From contig DAITMB010000006.1 in assembly GCA_036835375.1 (NCBI GenBank), positions 1-64,000 on the forward strand: a stretch of 64,000 nucleotides of DNA, read 5' to 3'. Under the pieces are notes generated by a model. The model did not search any database, was not told the origin of the DNA, and saw only the letters and a list, made by a program, of their open reading frames with translations. This document shows positions 45,192 to 54,256 of the stretch, one piece after another (position 1 is the stretch's first letter; the number at the start of each line of letters is the position of its first letter). This DNA is from JANQTF01 sp036835375 (GTDB lineage: Bacteria > Bacteroidota > Bacteroidia > J057). The translations under genes and the position numbers were made by a program.

Positions 45192-45547
45192 CTTGGCTGG
45201 CTGTGTTCATCGGCGGCGGCCTCGGCAGCCTTAGCCGCTTTGCGATCGGTCGTTGGCTAGGAAATCACGGCACGGGGTTTCCCTTGGGCACCTTCCTAGC
45301 GAATTTGGTGGCATGCCTCCTCTTGGCATTGGCCTTGGTCTATTTTCAGCACAAGGGCGAAGCCTGGAATTCTGCCAAGTTGTTGGTCATGGTGGGCTTT
45401 TGCGGAGGATTTTCGACCTTTTCGACTTTTAGTCTAGAAACCATTCGATTGATTCAAGCCGGTTCCTGGCTCTTGGCCATTGCATACGTCGTCGCCTCTA
45501 TTGGGATCTGCCTGCTGACCCTCCTCCTCCTCATTCCCAAAGGCTGA
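45188..45547 (+). CDS. crcB: Fluoride exporter CrcB/Fluc
   Basis: A 119-aa, four-span membrane protein that forms a dimeric fluoride channel protecting cells from cytoplasmic fluoride. Motifs: GGGLGSLSRFAIGRW at the start, GTFLANLVAC (central Asn) and GFCGGFSTFSTFSLE, the Phe-box signature. The start ATG overlaps the stop of the lipoprotein gene. No fluoride riboswitch was seen upstream. Confidence 0.95.
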   Translation: MTWLAVFIGGGLGSLSRFAIGRWLGNHGTGFPLGTFLANLVACLLLALALVYFQHKGEAWNSAKLLVMVGFCGGFSTFSTFSLETIRLIQAGSWLLAIAYVVASIGICLLTLLLLIPKG

Positions 45548-45679
45548 CCATCTGTTCCGCTTGATCGAAAGTTTGCCCGGAGATTCGCAGAAAAATCCCA
45601 TTCGCTGGCAGATCCTTCCTTTCCCGCTTGATACTAGTTTGATATATTAGCCAGCTGTTAACCCAAGAAAAAAATCCTT

Positions 45680-48040
45680 ATGACATTTTCGCTACGTTTT
45701 CCGGTGCTGATGGCGTTGCTGATGGCGTTCGTGTCGCATGGCTTCGCTCAAGCTCCCGTGGTGCCCAACACCAATCAAAATCCATTTCGCCAGCTTCACC
45801 AAGAATTGCCCACTCCCAATACATACCGAAATGCAGCAGGAGCACCGGGTCATGAATATTGGCAAAATCGAGCCGACTATGTAATGGACATCACCCTTGA
45901 TGACAACACACAGCGACTGATGGGAGAAGAGACCATTACCTACCACAACAATTCTCCCGATCCCCTCCCCTTCCTGTGGCTGCAACTCGATCAAAATATG
46001 CGAGCGCTGGGTTCGGATCGGTCACTGATCACTACGGGGTCTTTCGATGATATGACCTGGTATGGCATCAAAGCCCTCCACAATGAATTCGACGGCGGTT
46101 TCAAGATCGAATGGGTGAAGTCTTCCGGCGGTGCTCCCCTCCCCTACACCATCAACCGGACGATGATGCGGGTGGACCTAGCACAACCTCTTTTACCCGG
46201 AAAATCGACTTCTTTTCAAGTCAAGTGGTCCTACAACATCAATGATCGCCTGAAGTATGGGGGGCGCTCGGGCATGGAGTATTTTCCAGCAGACGATAAT
46301 TATTTGTACACCATCGCGCAGTTTTTTCCGCGCATGTGCGTGTACAACGATGTGTATGGCTGGCAGCACAAGCAGTTTTTGGGCCGTGGGGAGTTCACGC
46401 TGCCATTTGGAGATTATAAGGTGCGCCTTACTGTGCCTTCTGATCATGTAGTGGGTGCTACAGGCCTGCTCCAAAATTCCAAAGATGTTCTCAGTGCCGC
46501 TCAGCGAGAGCGCATCTCTGCGGCTATGCTCAATACCACGGATCCCGTGATGATCGTGACGCCAGAGGAAGCATTGGCTCAAGAGAAAACACGTGCCAAG
46601 ACGACCAAAACCTGGGTGTTCCACGCCGAGAATGTTCGCGATTTTGCCTTTTGTTCTTCGCGAAAGTTCATCTGGGACGCGATGGCCGTCAAGTTTGGAA
46701 CCCGCACTGTGCTCGCCATGTCGTATTTCCCCAAGGAAGGTAATCCTCTCTGGGAACAATATTCGACCCGTGTAGTGGCGCACACCTTAAAGGTGTATTC
46801 GAAGCACACCTTTGACTATCCTTATCCAGTGGCGATCTCCGTGCACACCGATCAAATCGGTATGGAATACCCCATGATTTGCTTCAACGGCGGACGCCCC
46901 GAAGAGGATGGCACCTATACCGAGCGTACCAAGCATGGCATGATCTCCGTCATCATCCACGAAGTGGGCCACAACTATTTTCCAATGATTGTCAACTCCG
47001 ACGAGCGGCAATGGTCGTGGATGGATGAGGGCCTCAACAGCTTTTTGCAATATCTGGCAGAGCAGCAATGGGATCGCAATTACCCTTCACGTCGCGGACC
47101 CGCTCCCAACATTGTGGACTACATGAAGGGAGATAAGACACAGATCAGCCCCATCATGACGAATTCAGAGTCTATCTTCCAATTTGGCAACAACGCCTAC
47201 GGCAAACCTGCTACAGCACTGAACATCTTGCGGGAGACCATCCTGGGCAGAGAGTTATTCGACTTTGCATTCAAGCAGTATTCACAAAGGTGGATGTTCA
47301 AGCAGCCCAGTCCGGCGGACCTTTTCCGCACGATGGAGGATGCCTCAGGCACAGACCTGGACTGGTTTTGGAGAGGCTGGTTTTATACCACCGATCACGT
47401 AGATCTTGCGCTGACCAATGTGAGATGGTTCCAGCTTTCTTCCTTTGATCCCACGATCGAAAAACCCCTTTCCTTGCAGCGGAGAGAGGAAAACCCTCGC
47501 TACATCAGCGACATCCGCAACCGATCCGACATTCCAGAGACTGTGGTGGAAGCAGATCCGGACATGCGCGACTACTACAATGACTACAATCCTTTCCAAG
47601 TGTCGATTCTTGACAAAATGGAATATCAAGCTTATCTGGAGCGACTCAGCGAAGAAGAGAAAGCCATCCTCGGCCAGCGCAAGCATTACTACGAGCTGAG
47701 CTTTGCTAACAAAGGGGGCTTGGTCATGCCTATCATTTTGGAATTCACTTACGAAGACGGCACCAAAGACATCATACGCCTTCCAGCCGAGATCTGGAAG
47801 ATGGGCCAGACGGAAATATCGAAAATCTTTATGACCGAAAAGGCCCTCCAGCAGGTAATATTGGATCCCTTCCTTGAAACAGCAGACGTGGATACAGGTA
47901 ATAACTATTGGCCGCCAAAGGTGCAGCCGACCCGCTTTGAGCTATACAAGCAGGGATCGCGCACGACTCCCAACCCGATGCAGCGACAGAAGATCATCGA
48001 CCGAATGGAAGAAAGCGGGTCCGATCGCCAGGAAGATTGA
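45680..48040 (+). CDS. M1 family metallopeptidase (aminopeptidase N-like), exported
   Basis: A 786-aa protein with a signal peptide (LMALLMAFVSHGFAQA). The zinc site is HEVGH at His427-His431 with third ligand Glu450 (WMDEGLNSF). The GAMEN-type region reads IGMEYPMICFNGG (residues about 392-404), so it is a variant without the standard GAMEN. An N-terminal beta saddle (MDITLDDNTQRLMGEETITYHNN) and C-terminal region after residue 600 complete it. It probably trims peptides outside or in the periplasm. Adjacent to a bidirectional terminator. Confidence 0.93.
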   Translation: MTFSLRFPVLMALLMAFVSHGFAQAPVVPNTNQNPFRQLHQELPTPNTYRNAAGAPGHEYWQNRADYVMDITLDDNTQRLMGEETITYHNNSPDPLPFLWLQLDQNMRALGSDRSLITTGSFDDMTWYGIKALHNEFDGGFKIEWVKSSGGAPLPYTINRTMMRVDLAQPLLPGKSTSFQVKWSYNINDRLKYGGRSGMEYFPADDNYLYTIAQFFPRMCVYNDVYGWQHKQFLGRGEFTLPFGDYKVRLTVPSDHVVGATGLLQNSKDVLSAAQRERISAAMLNTTDPVMIVTPEEALAQEKTRAKTTKTWVFHAENVRDFAFCSSRKFIWDAMAVKFGTRTVLAMSYFPKEGNPLWEQYSTRVVAHTLKVYSKHTFDYPYPVAISVHTDQIGMEYPMICFNGGRPEEDGTYTERTKHGMISVIIHEVGHNYFPMIVNSDERQWSWMDEGLNSFLQYLAEQQWDRNYPSRRGPAPNIVDYMKGDKTQISPIMTNSESIFQFGNNAYGKPATALNILRETILGRELFDFAFKQYSQRWMFKQPSPADLFRTMEDASGTDLDWFWRGWFYTTDHVDLALTNVRWFQLSSFDPTIEKPLSLQRREENPRYISDIRNRSDIPETVVEADPDMRDYYNDYNPFQVSILDKMEYQAYLERLSEEEKAILGQRKHYYELSFANKGGLVMPIILEFTYEDGTKDIIRLPAEIWKMGQTEISKIFMTEKALQQVILDPFLETADVDTGNNYWPPKVQPTRFELYKQGSRTTPNPMQRQKIIDRMEESGSDRQED

Positions 48041-48066
48041 CCTTGAGTCGGTGCCCACTTCGAATC

Positions 48067-48114
48067 AAAACCAAAAGGCTGAAGACATGTCCTGTCCTCA
48101 GCCTTTTGGTTTTT
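48067..48114. terminator. Bidirectional Rho-independent terminator
   Basis: CCAAAAGGCTGA (48071-48082) pairs perfectly with TCAGCCTTTTGG (48098-48109), flanked by an A run before and a T run after. It serves the M1 peptidase gene (plus strand) and the holin-like gene (minus strand), whose stop is at 48131. Confidence 0.85.
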
Positions 48115-48130
48115 CTGAATGAATTGATTA

Positions 48131-48466
48131 TCAGAGCCCAAACTGACTCAGCAGCACGCTGGCGATGGACATACAAATACTGAATATCAGCGCCCACCAA
48201 AAATTCTTTACTTGGAAACTCTTCATCAAGTTGCTCACCAACAACACTAGCAAAGCATTGATTACGAAGGTGAACAGTCCCAGGGTGAGGAGGTTGATCG
48301 GGAAAGAGATGAACAGGAGTGCAGGACGTAAGAACGTGTTGACCAGGGAAAATAAGACCGCTGCGAAGATGGCGCTTACAAAACCATTGACCTTAACGCC
48401 GTCGAGCAAGCGGGAAAGCCCTAAAATAACCAGGCCATTCGCTATAATTTTGATGATCCATTCCAT
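48131..48466 (-). CDS. 4-TM phage-holin-family (superfamily IV) membrane protein
   Basis: A 111-aa protein with four hydrophobic segments (ANGLVILGLSRLLDGV, AIFAAVLFSLVNTF, INLLTLGLFTFVINALLVLLV, FWWALIFSICMSIASVLL) and the sequence pattern of the mycobacterial-type phage holin family (superfamily IV), widespread as a chromosomal membrane protein of unknown role in Bacteroidota. No phage genes surround it, so a holin function should not be assumed. Confidence 0.8.
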   Translation of the reverse strand: MEWIIKIIANGLVILGLSRLLDGVKVNGFVSAIFAAVLFSLVNTFLRPALLFISFPINLLTLGLFTFVINALLVLLVSNLMKSFQVKNFWWALIFSICMSIASVLLSQFGL

Positions 48467-48623
48467 GATGAGAGTGGGTTTAGTGGGTGGTGGAAATAGG
48501 CAAGGGGGATCAAAAGAACCATGTAGATAGACGACTTACGAAAAAAGAAGTTGGAAGGGAATTGATTCCACTTACTTGCAGCCTACGCGCCATCCTTCTG
48601 CGCCAACCGAATTTTTCCAGCTC

Positions 48624-49197
48624 CTATGCAAGCGAAGGATACCCCACGGGCAGCGACTGTGGGTAACCTTCATGGATGAGCGAAATAGATTTTTGCAGAG
48701 ATTCGGTTAGGCCTCCCCCCTCGTCGAAAACACTAAGGGAGCTACGGCGTCCGAGTCCAGCAAGCCCACTACGAGCAGTCGCAGCCAAGTGCACCAACCG
48801 AGTTAAGGGGTGTGCGGCGACGCGAGACCCAGGCCACAAGTAAAAAAATGGCGGCGCAATGATCATGTGAAGATTGAGCAGAGGCTCCGCATCAATCTCA
48901 TAGACATGGGCCAACTTGATGAGCACGGCCTTGCTGGGCGACATCATCAAGCTTGGCAAGACCATCCCCACTCCGATCCACAGGACCGTACGCCAATTGT
49001 CATTCATGCCGATGTTAAATGCGCTGAAAAAAAAGGAGATTACAAAGGTTCCAGCAGAGAATCACCCCCGACATGAGAGTTGGAGCCAATGCCGCCCAGT
49101 TCCCGGCACGGTTGTGCAGGCGGGTGAATGTCTCCCGTTGAGTTCGGATGCATAATGCCCACGTACCAACAACCTCACACAGAAAAAAAACATACAA
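48624..49197 (-). pseudogene. Membrane-protein gene split by homopolymer frameshift(s)
   Basis: Two minus-strand ORFs (49015-49197, 60 aa; 48624-49007, 127 aa) become one continuous frame if the T8 tract at 49027-49034 (A8 on the plus strand) is read as T7; the join reads CNLLFF then SAFNIGMNDN. The joined protein has several hydrophobic segments (YVFFLCEVVGTWALCI, TLMSGVILCWNLC, TVLWIGVGMVLPSLMM, LLNLHMIIAPPFF). A second tract, T7 at 48842-48848, shifts the frame again: with one extra T the tail becomes FFLLVAWVSRRRTP and ends at 48777. Either this is a decayed gene or a sequencing or phase-variation issue. No family recognised. The flanking sequence (48467-48623 and 49198-49330) shows nothing else. 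Confidence 0.45.
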
Positions 49198-49330
49198 ATC
49201 GCAGAAAAATAATTTGGTTAATTACGAAATGAATGTAAATTGTCAAGTGAAAATAAAAATTTCTCTCCATTTCTAATTTCCAGCACGATGAAGCCTCTCT
49301 TCCTCTCTTCCTAAAATTTCTGTCCTCACC

Positions 49331-50636
49331 ATGTTGATGGGCTTCTGGTTCACCGCAGTACAAGGGCAACTACCCGACCCTATTCCGGAGCCACCTTCGG
49401 GTTCACACTTTTACTATGAAAACCTTGGTCAAATCGTTGATAGTGAAGGAAACCCTGTCCCGGAGATCAAATTCTACACTGAAAGAAGCTCTCCCACCCT
49501 CTATTTGGCGGACGACAAAGTGTCATTTGTGCACCACAAGGTCGATACAAACTTTTGGGTTAATCCTGACTCAGCTCGCATTGACACAAGTTACAGGCTC
49601 GACATGAGTTTTGTTTGTTGGGAACCTGCTGCTATCCGCAGTGAATATATGTGTGGTTCCCTACTGGAATCTGAGCCAGGTGGAGATTATTTGAACTACT
49701 ACCTTCCCCATTGCCCACAGGGGATTACGGATGTAGCCGGATTTTCCAGAGTAGCATATTTAGATGCTTTTTCATGTTTGCGATGCGGTTGGGGGATCTT
49801 TCATGCAACCCAATTTTGGGGGAACATTCGATGCTTTCTTGGCGCGTTTCACTTACTTCGGAGAACTGAGGTGGTCAACATTTTTCGGGGGCATGTCTGT
49901 CGAAGGTGAAAAGAATAGCTTGGAAGATCAACGGGTTCTGGTCGAGGCAGATCAAAATTCCCATGTATATCTCGCTGGAACCACTTATCCCATTCCCCAA
50001 AATCCTGGCAGTGCCATCCCAACGCAAAGCTTTGGAGGAATGTATTTTCAGGACCAGAATGCTTCAGTTGCAGTCAACGAGCCTATCTTGGGTTCTGATG
50101 CCTTCCTTGCTTCTTTCAGCCCTTCGAATCAGCTGCTGTGGTCCACACACTTTGGCGGACGTGCAGGGCTGAGTATTGGGGACGAAGTAGCTCAAGGGCT
50201 AGCGGTTTTTGAAGATAAGCGAATCTATCTTGTCGGAAGCACCAACAGTCGCTTTACACCTTATGCCTATCCTGGTCTCCCCGCCTATGATGATCCTACC
50301 CTGAATGGCGATGAAGATGGTTTCATTTCGCGATTTTGCATTAGTCAACTCAGCACCTCGGCGGCTCCTGTGCTATTCGATGATCTCACCACCAAGCTAC
50401 ACCTCTACCCCAATCCTGTGAGCGATCGGCTGAGCCTGTCCATGAACCTGCCGCGGGCACAGGTGCTGGAAGTGGGGATTTACAATGCCCTCGGACAATG
50501 GCTCCATCAAGAACAAGTGAGGGCCCCGAGCGGCCCCTGGCTGCACAGCCTCTCTACCCGCGAGCTGCCGAGTGGCCTCTACACGCTTTCGCTGCAAGGC
50601 GAAGGCTGGAGCACAGCAGAGAAATTTGTGAAGTGA
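49331..50636 (+). pseudogene. T9SS type A propeller protein gene with internal deletion and frameshift
   Basis: The first frame (49331-49909) begins with a degenerate signal and a YYENLGQIVDSEGNPVPEIKFY... block typical of large SBBP-repeat propeller proteins with a DUF7948-type N-terminus; after YYLPHCPQGITDVAGFS it loses sense. A second frame (49764-50636) starts inside the propeller (GGTFDAFLARF, STFFGG, DAFLASFS, GDEDGFISRF) and ends with a complete type A sorting domain (LHLYPNPVSDRLSLSM to the end). Normally several hundred residues separate these parts, so an internal deletion plus frameshift at about 49755-49800 is inferred. The last 241 bases are identical to the end of the next gene. 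Confidence 0.6.
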
Positions 50637-51060
50637 GGTGACCCACATGACGTCCATACATTACTTTTTCATCATGAACAGACTTTCGCATCTTGTCGCC
50701 TTTCTGCTGTCTCTCTTTGTGCCGGGTGCCACGCTTCTGGGGCAGCAGGCCGTGTGGGATACCCTCCCGATCGCCTTCAATTCAAGCCCCCGATTCCTCT
50801 TCGAAGACACCACCGAGGACAAGCTCTACATAGGGGGAAACTTCTGGAAAGTGAACGGGGACCCAGTCAATCACCTCGTTCGCTTCGACGGCACAAACTA
50901 CGATCTGCCGGCCCTGGACAGCGCGGGAGTACATCTTCTGCTTCCTCAGACACCTCTGATGATGCAGCTGTATGAGGAGAAATTATACTTAGGTGGGTTT
51001 GGGGGCTTGATTCAGTACCAAAACCACAACTGGAATTGGCTCGATTTTAACAACGCCGTA
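50396..51060 (+). repeat. Perfect 665-bp direct repeat, copy 1
   Basis: Bases 50396-51060 are identical, by base comparison, to 51825-52489 (offset 1429). Each copy holds a complete type A sorting domain end, the short spacer, and the first part of the following gene including its signal peptide. Identity ends at both edges within one base (A/C at the left, C/G at the right). Confidence 0.92.
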
Positions 51061-52065
51061 CTCTGGGCCTCTCATCCCTACGAGGGGAAGATGATCTTTG
51101 GAGGTCGCTTTTCTCAGATTGCGGGCGAGGCCTTGGATGCCGTCGCGGTCTGGGACGGAGAAACCTGGAGCGACCTCCACGGTGTGCAGGCAGTGCTTGG
51201 AGGCCACAACAATGCAGTCACAGCGATAGAGCTGTATCAAGGAGAGATTTACCTGGGGGGCAACTTCACCGAGCCAGGTGGCCTCAACGAGATCGTTCGC
51301 TGGGATGGGCAGCAGTGGCGCGATGTGGCCGGCGGCATCCCCAACGGAGGGCTGGGCGGGATTAACACAATGGTGGTGTATCAGGACGAGCTGTATGTGG
51401 GAGGCATCTTCACCAAGCAGGGGGGCGCGCCGGGCAACAACATCGCTCGCTGGAACGGATCCCGCTGGGACGATGTGGGAGGAGGCGTCGGCATCAAGAG
51501 CGAGGGATCCAACAGCGTGTCATCCATGGCGGTAGTGGGAGATCAACTCTGGGTGACAGGCTCTTTTCTTTATGCTGGTGGGGTGCCAGCCTCCTTTCTT
51601 GCTCGCTGGGATGGCAGTAGGTGGTATGGCTTGGGTGACCAGTCCACAGTCGGGTATAGCCTGGTGGGGTCATTTCGTGACACGCTTTATGCGACAACAG
51701 CGATCCCAAGGCCCACTGGAGGCTCTGATTCTTACTTGCTCAAGCTGCTCCAGCCCCTGTATTATGACACGGCCTCGGCCCCTGTGAGCAGCACACATGC
51801 TGTGGCTCCGCTTGAGGGGAGCTCGCTACACCTCTACCCCAATCCTGTGAGCGATCGGCTGAGCCTGTCCATGAACCTGCCGCGGGCACAGGTGCTGGAA
51901 GTGGGGATTTACAATGCCCTCGGACAATGGCTCCATCAAGAACAAGTGAGGGCCCCGAGCGGCCCCTGGCTGCACAGCCTCTCTACCCGCGAGCTGCCGA
52001 GTGGCCTCTACACGCTTTCGCTGCAAGGCGAAGGCTGGAGCACAGCAGAGAAATTTGTGAAGTGA
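50674..52065 (+). CDS. T9SS type A secreted beta-propeller protein (463 aa)
   Basis: Signal peptide MNRLSHLVAFLLSLFVPGATLLG. The body has five repeats of about 50 aa of the type LYxGGxFxxxGGxxxxxIxRWDGxxWxxVGG (LYIGGNFWKVNG, MIFGGRFSQIAG, IYLGGNFTEPGG, LYVGGIFTKQGG, LWVTGSFLYAGG), a beta-propeller of the kelch-like/delta-60 type. The C-terminal 80 residues are a type A sorting domain (LHLYPNPVSDRLSLS). It is expected to be exported by T9SS. The ATG at 50674 begins the signal; a GTG at 50638 was rejected. Its head and tail lie inside the two repeat copies, so it is the intact member of a small tandem family. Confidence 0.88.
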   Translation: MNRLSHLVAFLLSLFVPGATLLGQQAVWDTLPIAFNSSPRFLFEDTTEDKLYIGGNFWKVNGDPVNHLVRFDGTNYDLPALDSAGVHLLLPQTPLMMQLYEEKLYLGGFGGLIQYQNHNWNWLDFNNAVLWASHPYEGKMIFGGRFSQIAGEALDAVAVWDGETWSDLHGVQAVLGGHNNAVTAIELYQGEIYLGGNFTEPGGLNEIVRWDGQQWRDVAGGIPNGGLGGINTMVVYQDELYVGGIFTKQGGAPGNNIARWNGSRWDDVGGGVGIKSEGSNSVSSMAVVGDQLWVTGSFLYAGGVPASFLARWDGSRWYGLGDQSTVGYSLVGSFRDTLYATTAIPRPTGGSDSYLLKLLQPLYYDTASAPVSSTHAVAPLEGSSLHLYPNPVSDRLSLSMNLPRAQVLEVGIYNALGQWLHQEQVRAPSGPWLHSLSTRELPSGLYTLSLQGEGWSTAEKFVK

Positions 52066-52489
52066 GGTGACCCACATGACGTCCATACATTACTTTTTCA
52101 TCATGAACAGACTTTCGCATCTTGTCGCCTTTCTGCTGTCTCTCTTTGTGCCGGGTGCCACGCTTCTGGGGCAGCAGGCCGTGTGGGATACCCTCCCGAT
52201 CGCCTTCAATTCAAGCCCCCGATTCCTCTTCGAAGACACCACCGAGGACAAGCTCTACATAGGGGGAAACTTCTGGAAAGTGAACGGGGACCCAGTCAAT
52301 CACCTCGTTCGCTTCGACGGCACAAACTACGATCTGCCGGCCCTGGACAGCGCGGGAGTACATCTTCTGCTTCCTCAGACACCTCTGATGATGCAGCTGT
52401 ATGAGGAGAAATTATACTTAGGTGGGTTTGGGGGCTTGATTCAGTACCAAAACCACAACTGGAATTGGCTCGATTTTAACAACGCCGTA
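51825..52489 (+). repeat. Perfect 665-bp direct repeat, copy 2
   Basis: Identical to 50396-51060. This copy spans the sorting domain of the intact gene and the beginning of the truncated gene that follows. Recombination between copies would delete 1429 bases and remove one gene body. Confidence 0.92.
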
Positions 52490-52516
52490 GAACTGGCCGC
52501 TATCCTATCGCGATAA
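52103..52516 (+). pseudogene. Truncated copy of the propeller gene (137 aa)
   Basis: The first 128 or so codons are identical to the intact propeller gene (signal peptide, first repeat). At 52490 the frame enters unrelated sequence (ELAAILSR) and stops at 52514-52516. There is no sorting domain, so the product, if made, would be exported to the periplasm but not surface-sorted. The break abuts the end of the convergent EEP-AIM6 gene, whose stop (52505-52507) overlaps it. A remnant of a tandem duplication. Confidence 0.75.
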
Positions 52517-54031
52517 AATGAGTTCTCTTCCAGCAGCGAGGTCATCCACATTGAGCCAGTCCACCCCCATACTCAGCAACCACTCCCACACAGCAGGCTG
52601 GGCCGGTACGCCCCAAAACCGAAAAGTCGCGCCTTGTGCGTGCACTTTCTCCAAGAGTGAGTGCAGAGCGTCTCGCTCAGCTTCGCTCGGCGATCCCTTC
52701 CCTTTCCAATTCATCATCTCTCGGTAGGGCATGCTCACCATGGGAATCAGCGGCTTCAAGTCTGCATTGCCCAGCTCGTCGGTTCTTCCATCCAGCAACA
52801 AGAATGTCGAGGGTGTTGCCAGCACTTCTTTCACAGGACGATTGCCCGAAAGCAATATCCGCAAAGGCAACCAGCGGTAGGGTTCACAGGCAACTTTCAG
52901 TGCTTCATAAGTAGCCGCAGCATCGCCTTTGATGTCGATCATGAGTTGCAACGTGTCGCCAGTGGCAGGATAGACCTGGCCGCCGTGTGCTTCGATCCAA
53001 CGTGCCAAAGGCAGGAGATATAATTCTTCCAGCGTCGGCGTTTGTAAAGGAACTAACGGGCGATCGTGGCACACGCGCAAAGCGCCATCTATAAACCAGA
53101 CATCCGCTTCTATGCTCGTAGCTCCTTGTGCCAAGGCTTCCATCAAGGGGTGCTGCTGTGCGTAGTCGTTGTGTGAATGCAGCCCAGGTGTTCCTGCCGG
53201 TGGATACAGCGCGATTTCGGCAATGACGGGCAGATGGTCCGAGGGAAAACGGCCCGAAAAAGATTCTGCGAGGGTCGCATGTCGGTACACCGCCAACGGT
53301 CCCCGAACAAACACAAAATCGATTCTCCGACCGGGTTCTCCGGCGATGGTCCAGCCCGTCCAGGTAGCATCTGGTCCGTGGGCTGGCTCCAGGCTGGCTT
53401 GGCGAGAGTCTTTCATTCCTCCGGCTAACAGCGTCTGAATGGGCACAGATTCCGGCGTAGCATTAAAATCCCCCAACAACATGACTGGCAAATTGTCAGG
53501 ATTGAGCGAATCGATCGCCCGCAGGATCAAGGCGGCAGACTGCTGCCGGGCTTGCTCTCCTACGTGGTCGAAATGGGTATTAAAACAAAGAAAAGAATGT
53601 CCCGAATAACGGTCCTGAAACTTCGCCCACGTCACGATGCGCGGGAGCGCGGCATCCCAACCTACACTCAAGGTATCGGGGGTGGTGGACAGGTAAAACG
53701 TGCTTCCATCCAACCGATTCAGGCGATGCTGTCGATAAAAAATGGCAGAATACTCGCCGCCTTCTGTGCGGGCAATGCCCTCGGATTGGTGTCCGGGAAG
53801 CATCTTCGAGAGGTCGTCCATCTGGCCTTGCAAGGCTTCCTGCACCCCCAGAATGTCGGGAGAATGGTAGCGCAGCAGCCTCTCGACCATGTCCACCCTA
53901 CGAGGCCATGCATTGTCGCCGTCTCCGGGGTTGTTAAACCGAATGTTGAAGGTCATGGCTTTCAGGGTCTCGCCGGACTGGGCAAGCAGCCACGTGGGGA
54001 GCAGCATCGAAAGCACAATCAATATTCGCAT
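52505..54031 (-). CDS. Fusion: EEP phosphoesterase plus AIM6/PLC-like phosphodiesterase (508 aa)
   Basis: Signal peptide MRILIVLSMLLPTWLLAQ. Residues about 20-280 form an EEP domain (MTFNIRFNNPGDGDNAW, DILGVQEAL, CFNTHFDHVG, LLGDFNATP, RRIDFVFV, PSDHLPVIAE). From about residue 285, HSHNDYAQQHPLMEAL and SIEADVWFIDGALRVCHD are the start of the AIM6-like PLC/GDPD-superfamily barrel (phosphatidylinositol phospholipase C-like fold, with His and Glu/Asp metal ligands), running to the end (VDWLNVDDL). Fusion of two phosphoester-hydrolysing domains suggests coupled breakdown of phosphorylated lipid or sugar headgroups; substrates unknown. Exported. The stop sits in a palindrome next to the truncated propeller gene. 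Confidence 0.82.
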   Translation of the reverse strand: MRILIVLSMLLPTWLLAQSGETLKAMTFNIRFNNPGDGDNAWPRRVDMVERLLRYHSPDILGVQEALQGQMDDLSKMLPGHQSEGIARTEGGEYSAIFYRQHRLNRLDGSTFYLSTTPDTLSVGWDAALPRIVTWAKFQDRYSGHSFLCFNTHFDHVGEQARQQSAALILRAIDSLNPDNLPVMLLGDFNATPESVPIQTLLAGGMKDSRQASLEPAHGPDATWTGWTIAGEPGRRIDFVFVRGPLAVYRHATLAESFSGRFPSDHLPVIAEIALYPPAGTPGLHSHNDYAQQHPLMEALAQGATSIEADVWFIDGALRVCHDRPLVPLQTPTLEELYLLPLARWIEAHGGQVYPATGDTLQLMIDIKGDAAATYEALKVACEPYRWLPLRILLSGNRPVKEVLATPSTFLLLDGRTDELGNADLKPLIPMVSMPYREMMNWKGKGSPSEAERDALHSLLEKVHAQGATFRFWGVPAQPAVWEWLLSMGVDWLNVDDLAAGRELILSR

Positions 54032-54256
54032 GGGGAAGGGGGTTGAGGTGGAGTAAGCTGAGTGTCTCTATGTGTTCTTACTTTCTGAGTGGTAAAACGA
54101 CCGCCAAAAACTTCGCAAGCATTTCCACATGCGAATCTAGGGAGCGCTACGTCAGGATGGCAAATCTTTCTCCTGTTATTGGCAAATCTTTCCTCCACGA
54201 AATCCGTTGTTTTTTCCTCCGCTTTTTTTCATGACATTCGATCTTAACGCATTCTC

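Noticed and set aside
45548..45679. Fluoride riboswitch for crcB
   Set aside because: crcB starts inside an operon with gpmI, and no pseudoknot-like aptamer was seen upstream of the operon or after it.
48131..48466. Holin-like gene as a prophage marker
   Set aside because: The family is a common chromosomal membrane protein and no other phage genes surround it.
50396..52489. 665-bp repeats considered as an insertion sequence
   Set aside because: No transposase, terminal inverted repeats or target-site duplication; the repeat consists of cargo-gene sequence.
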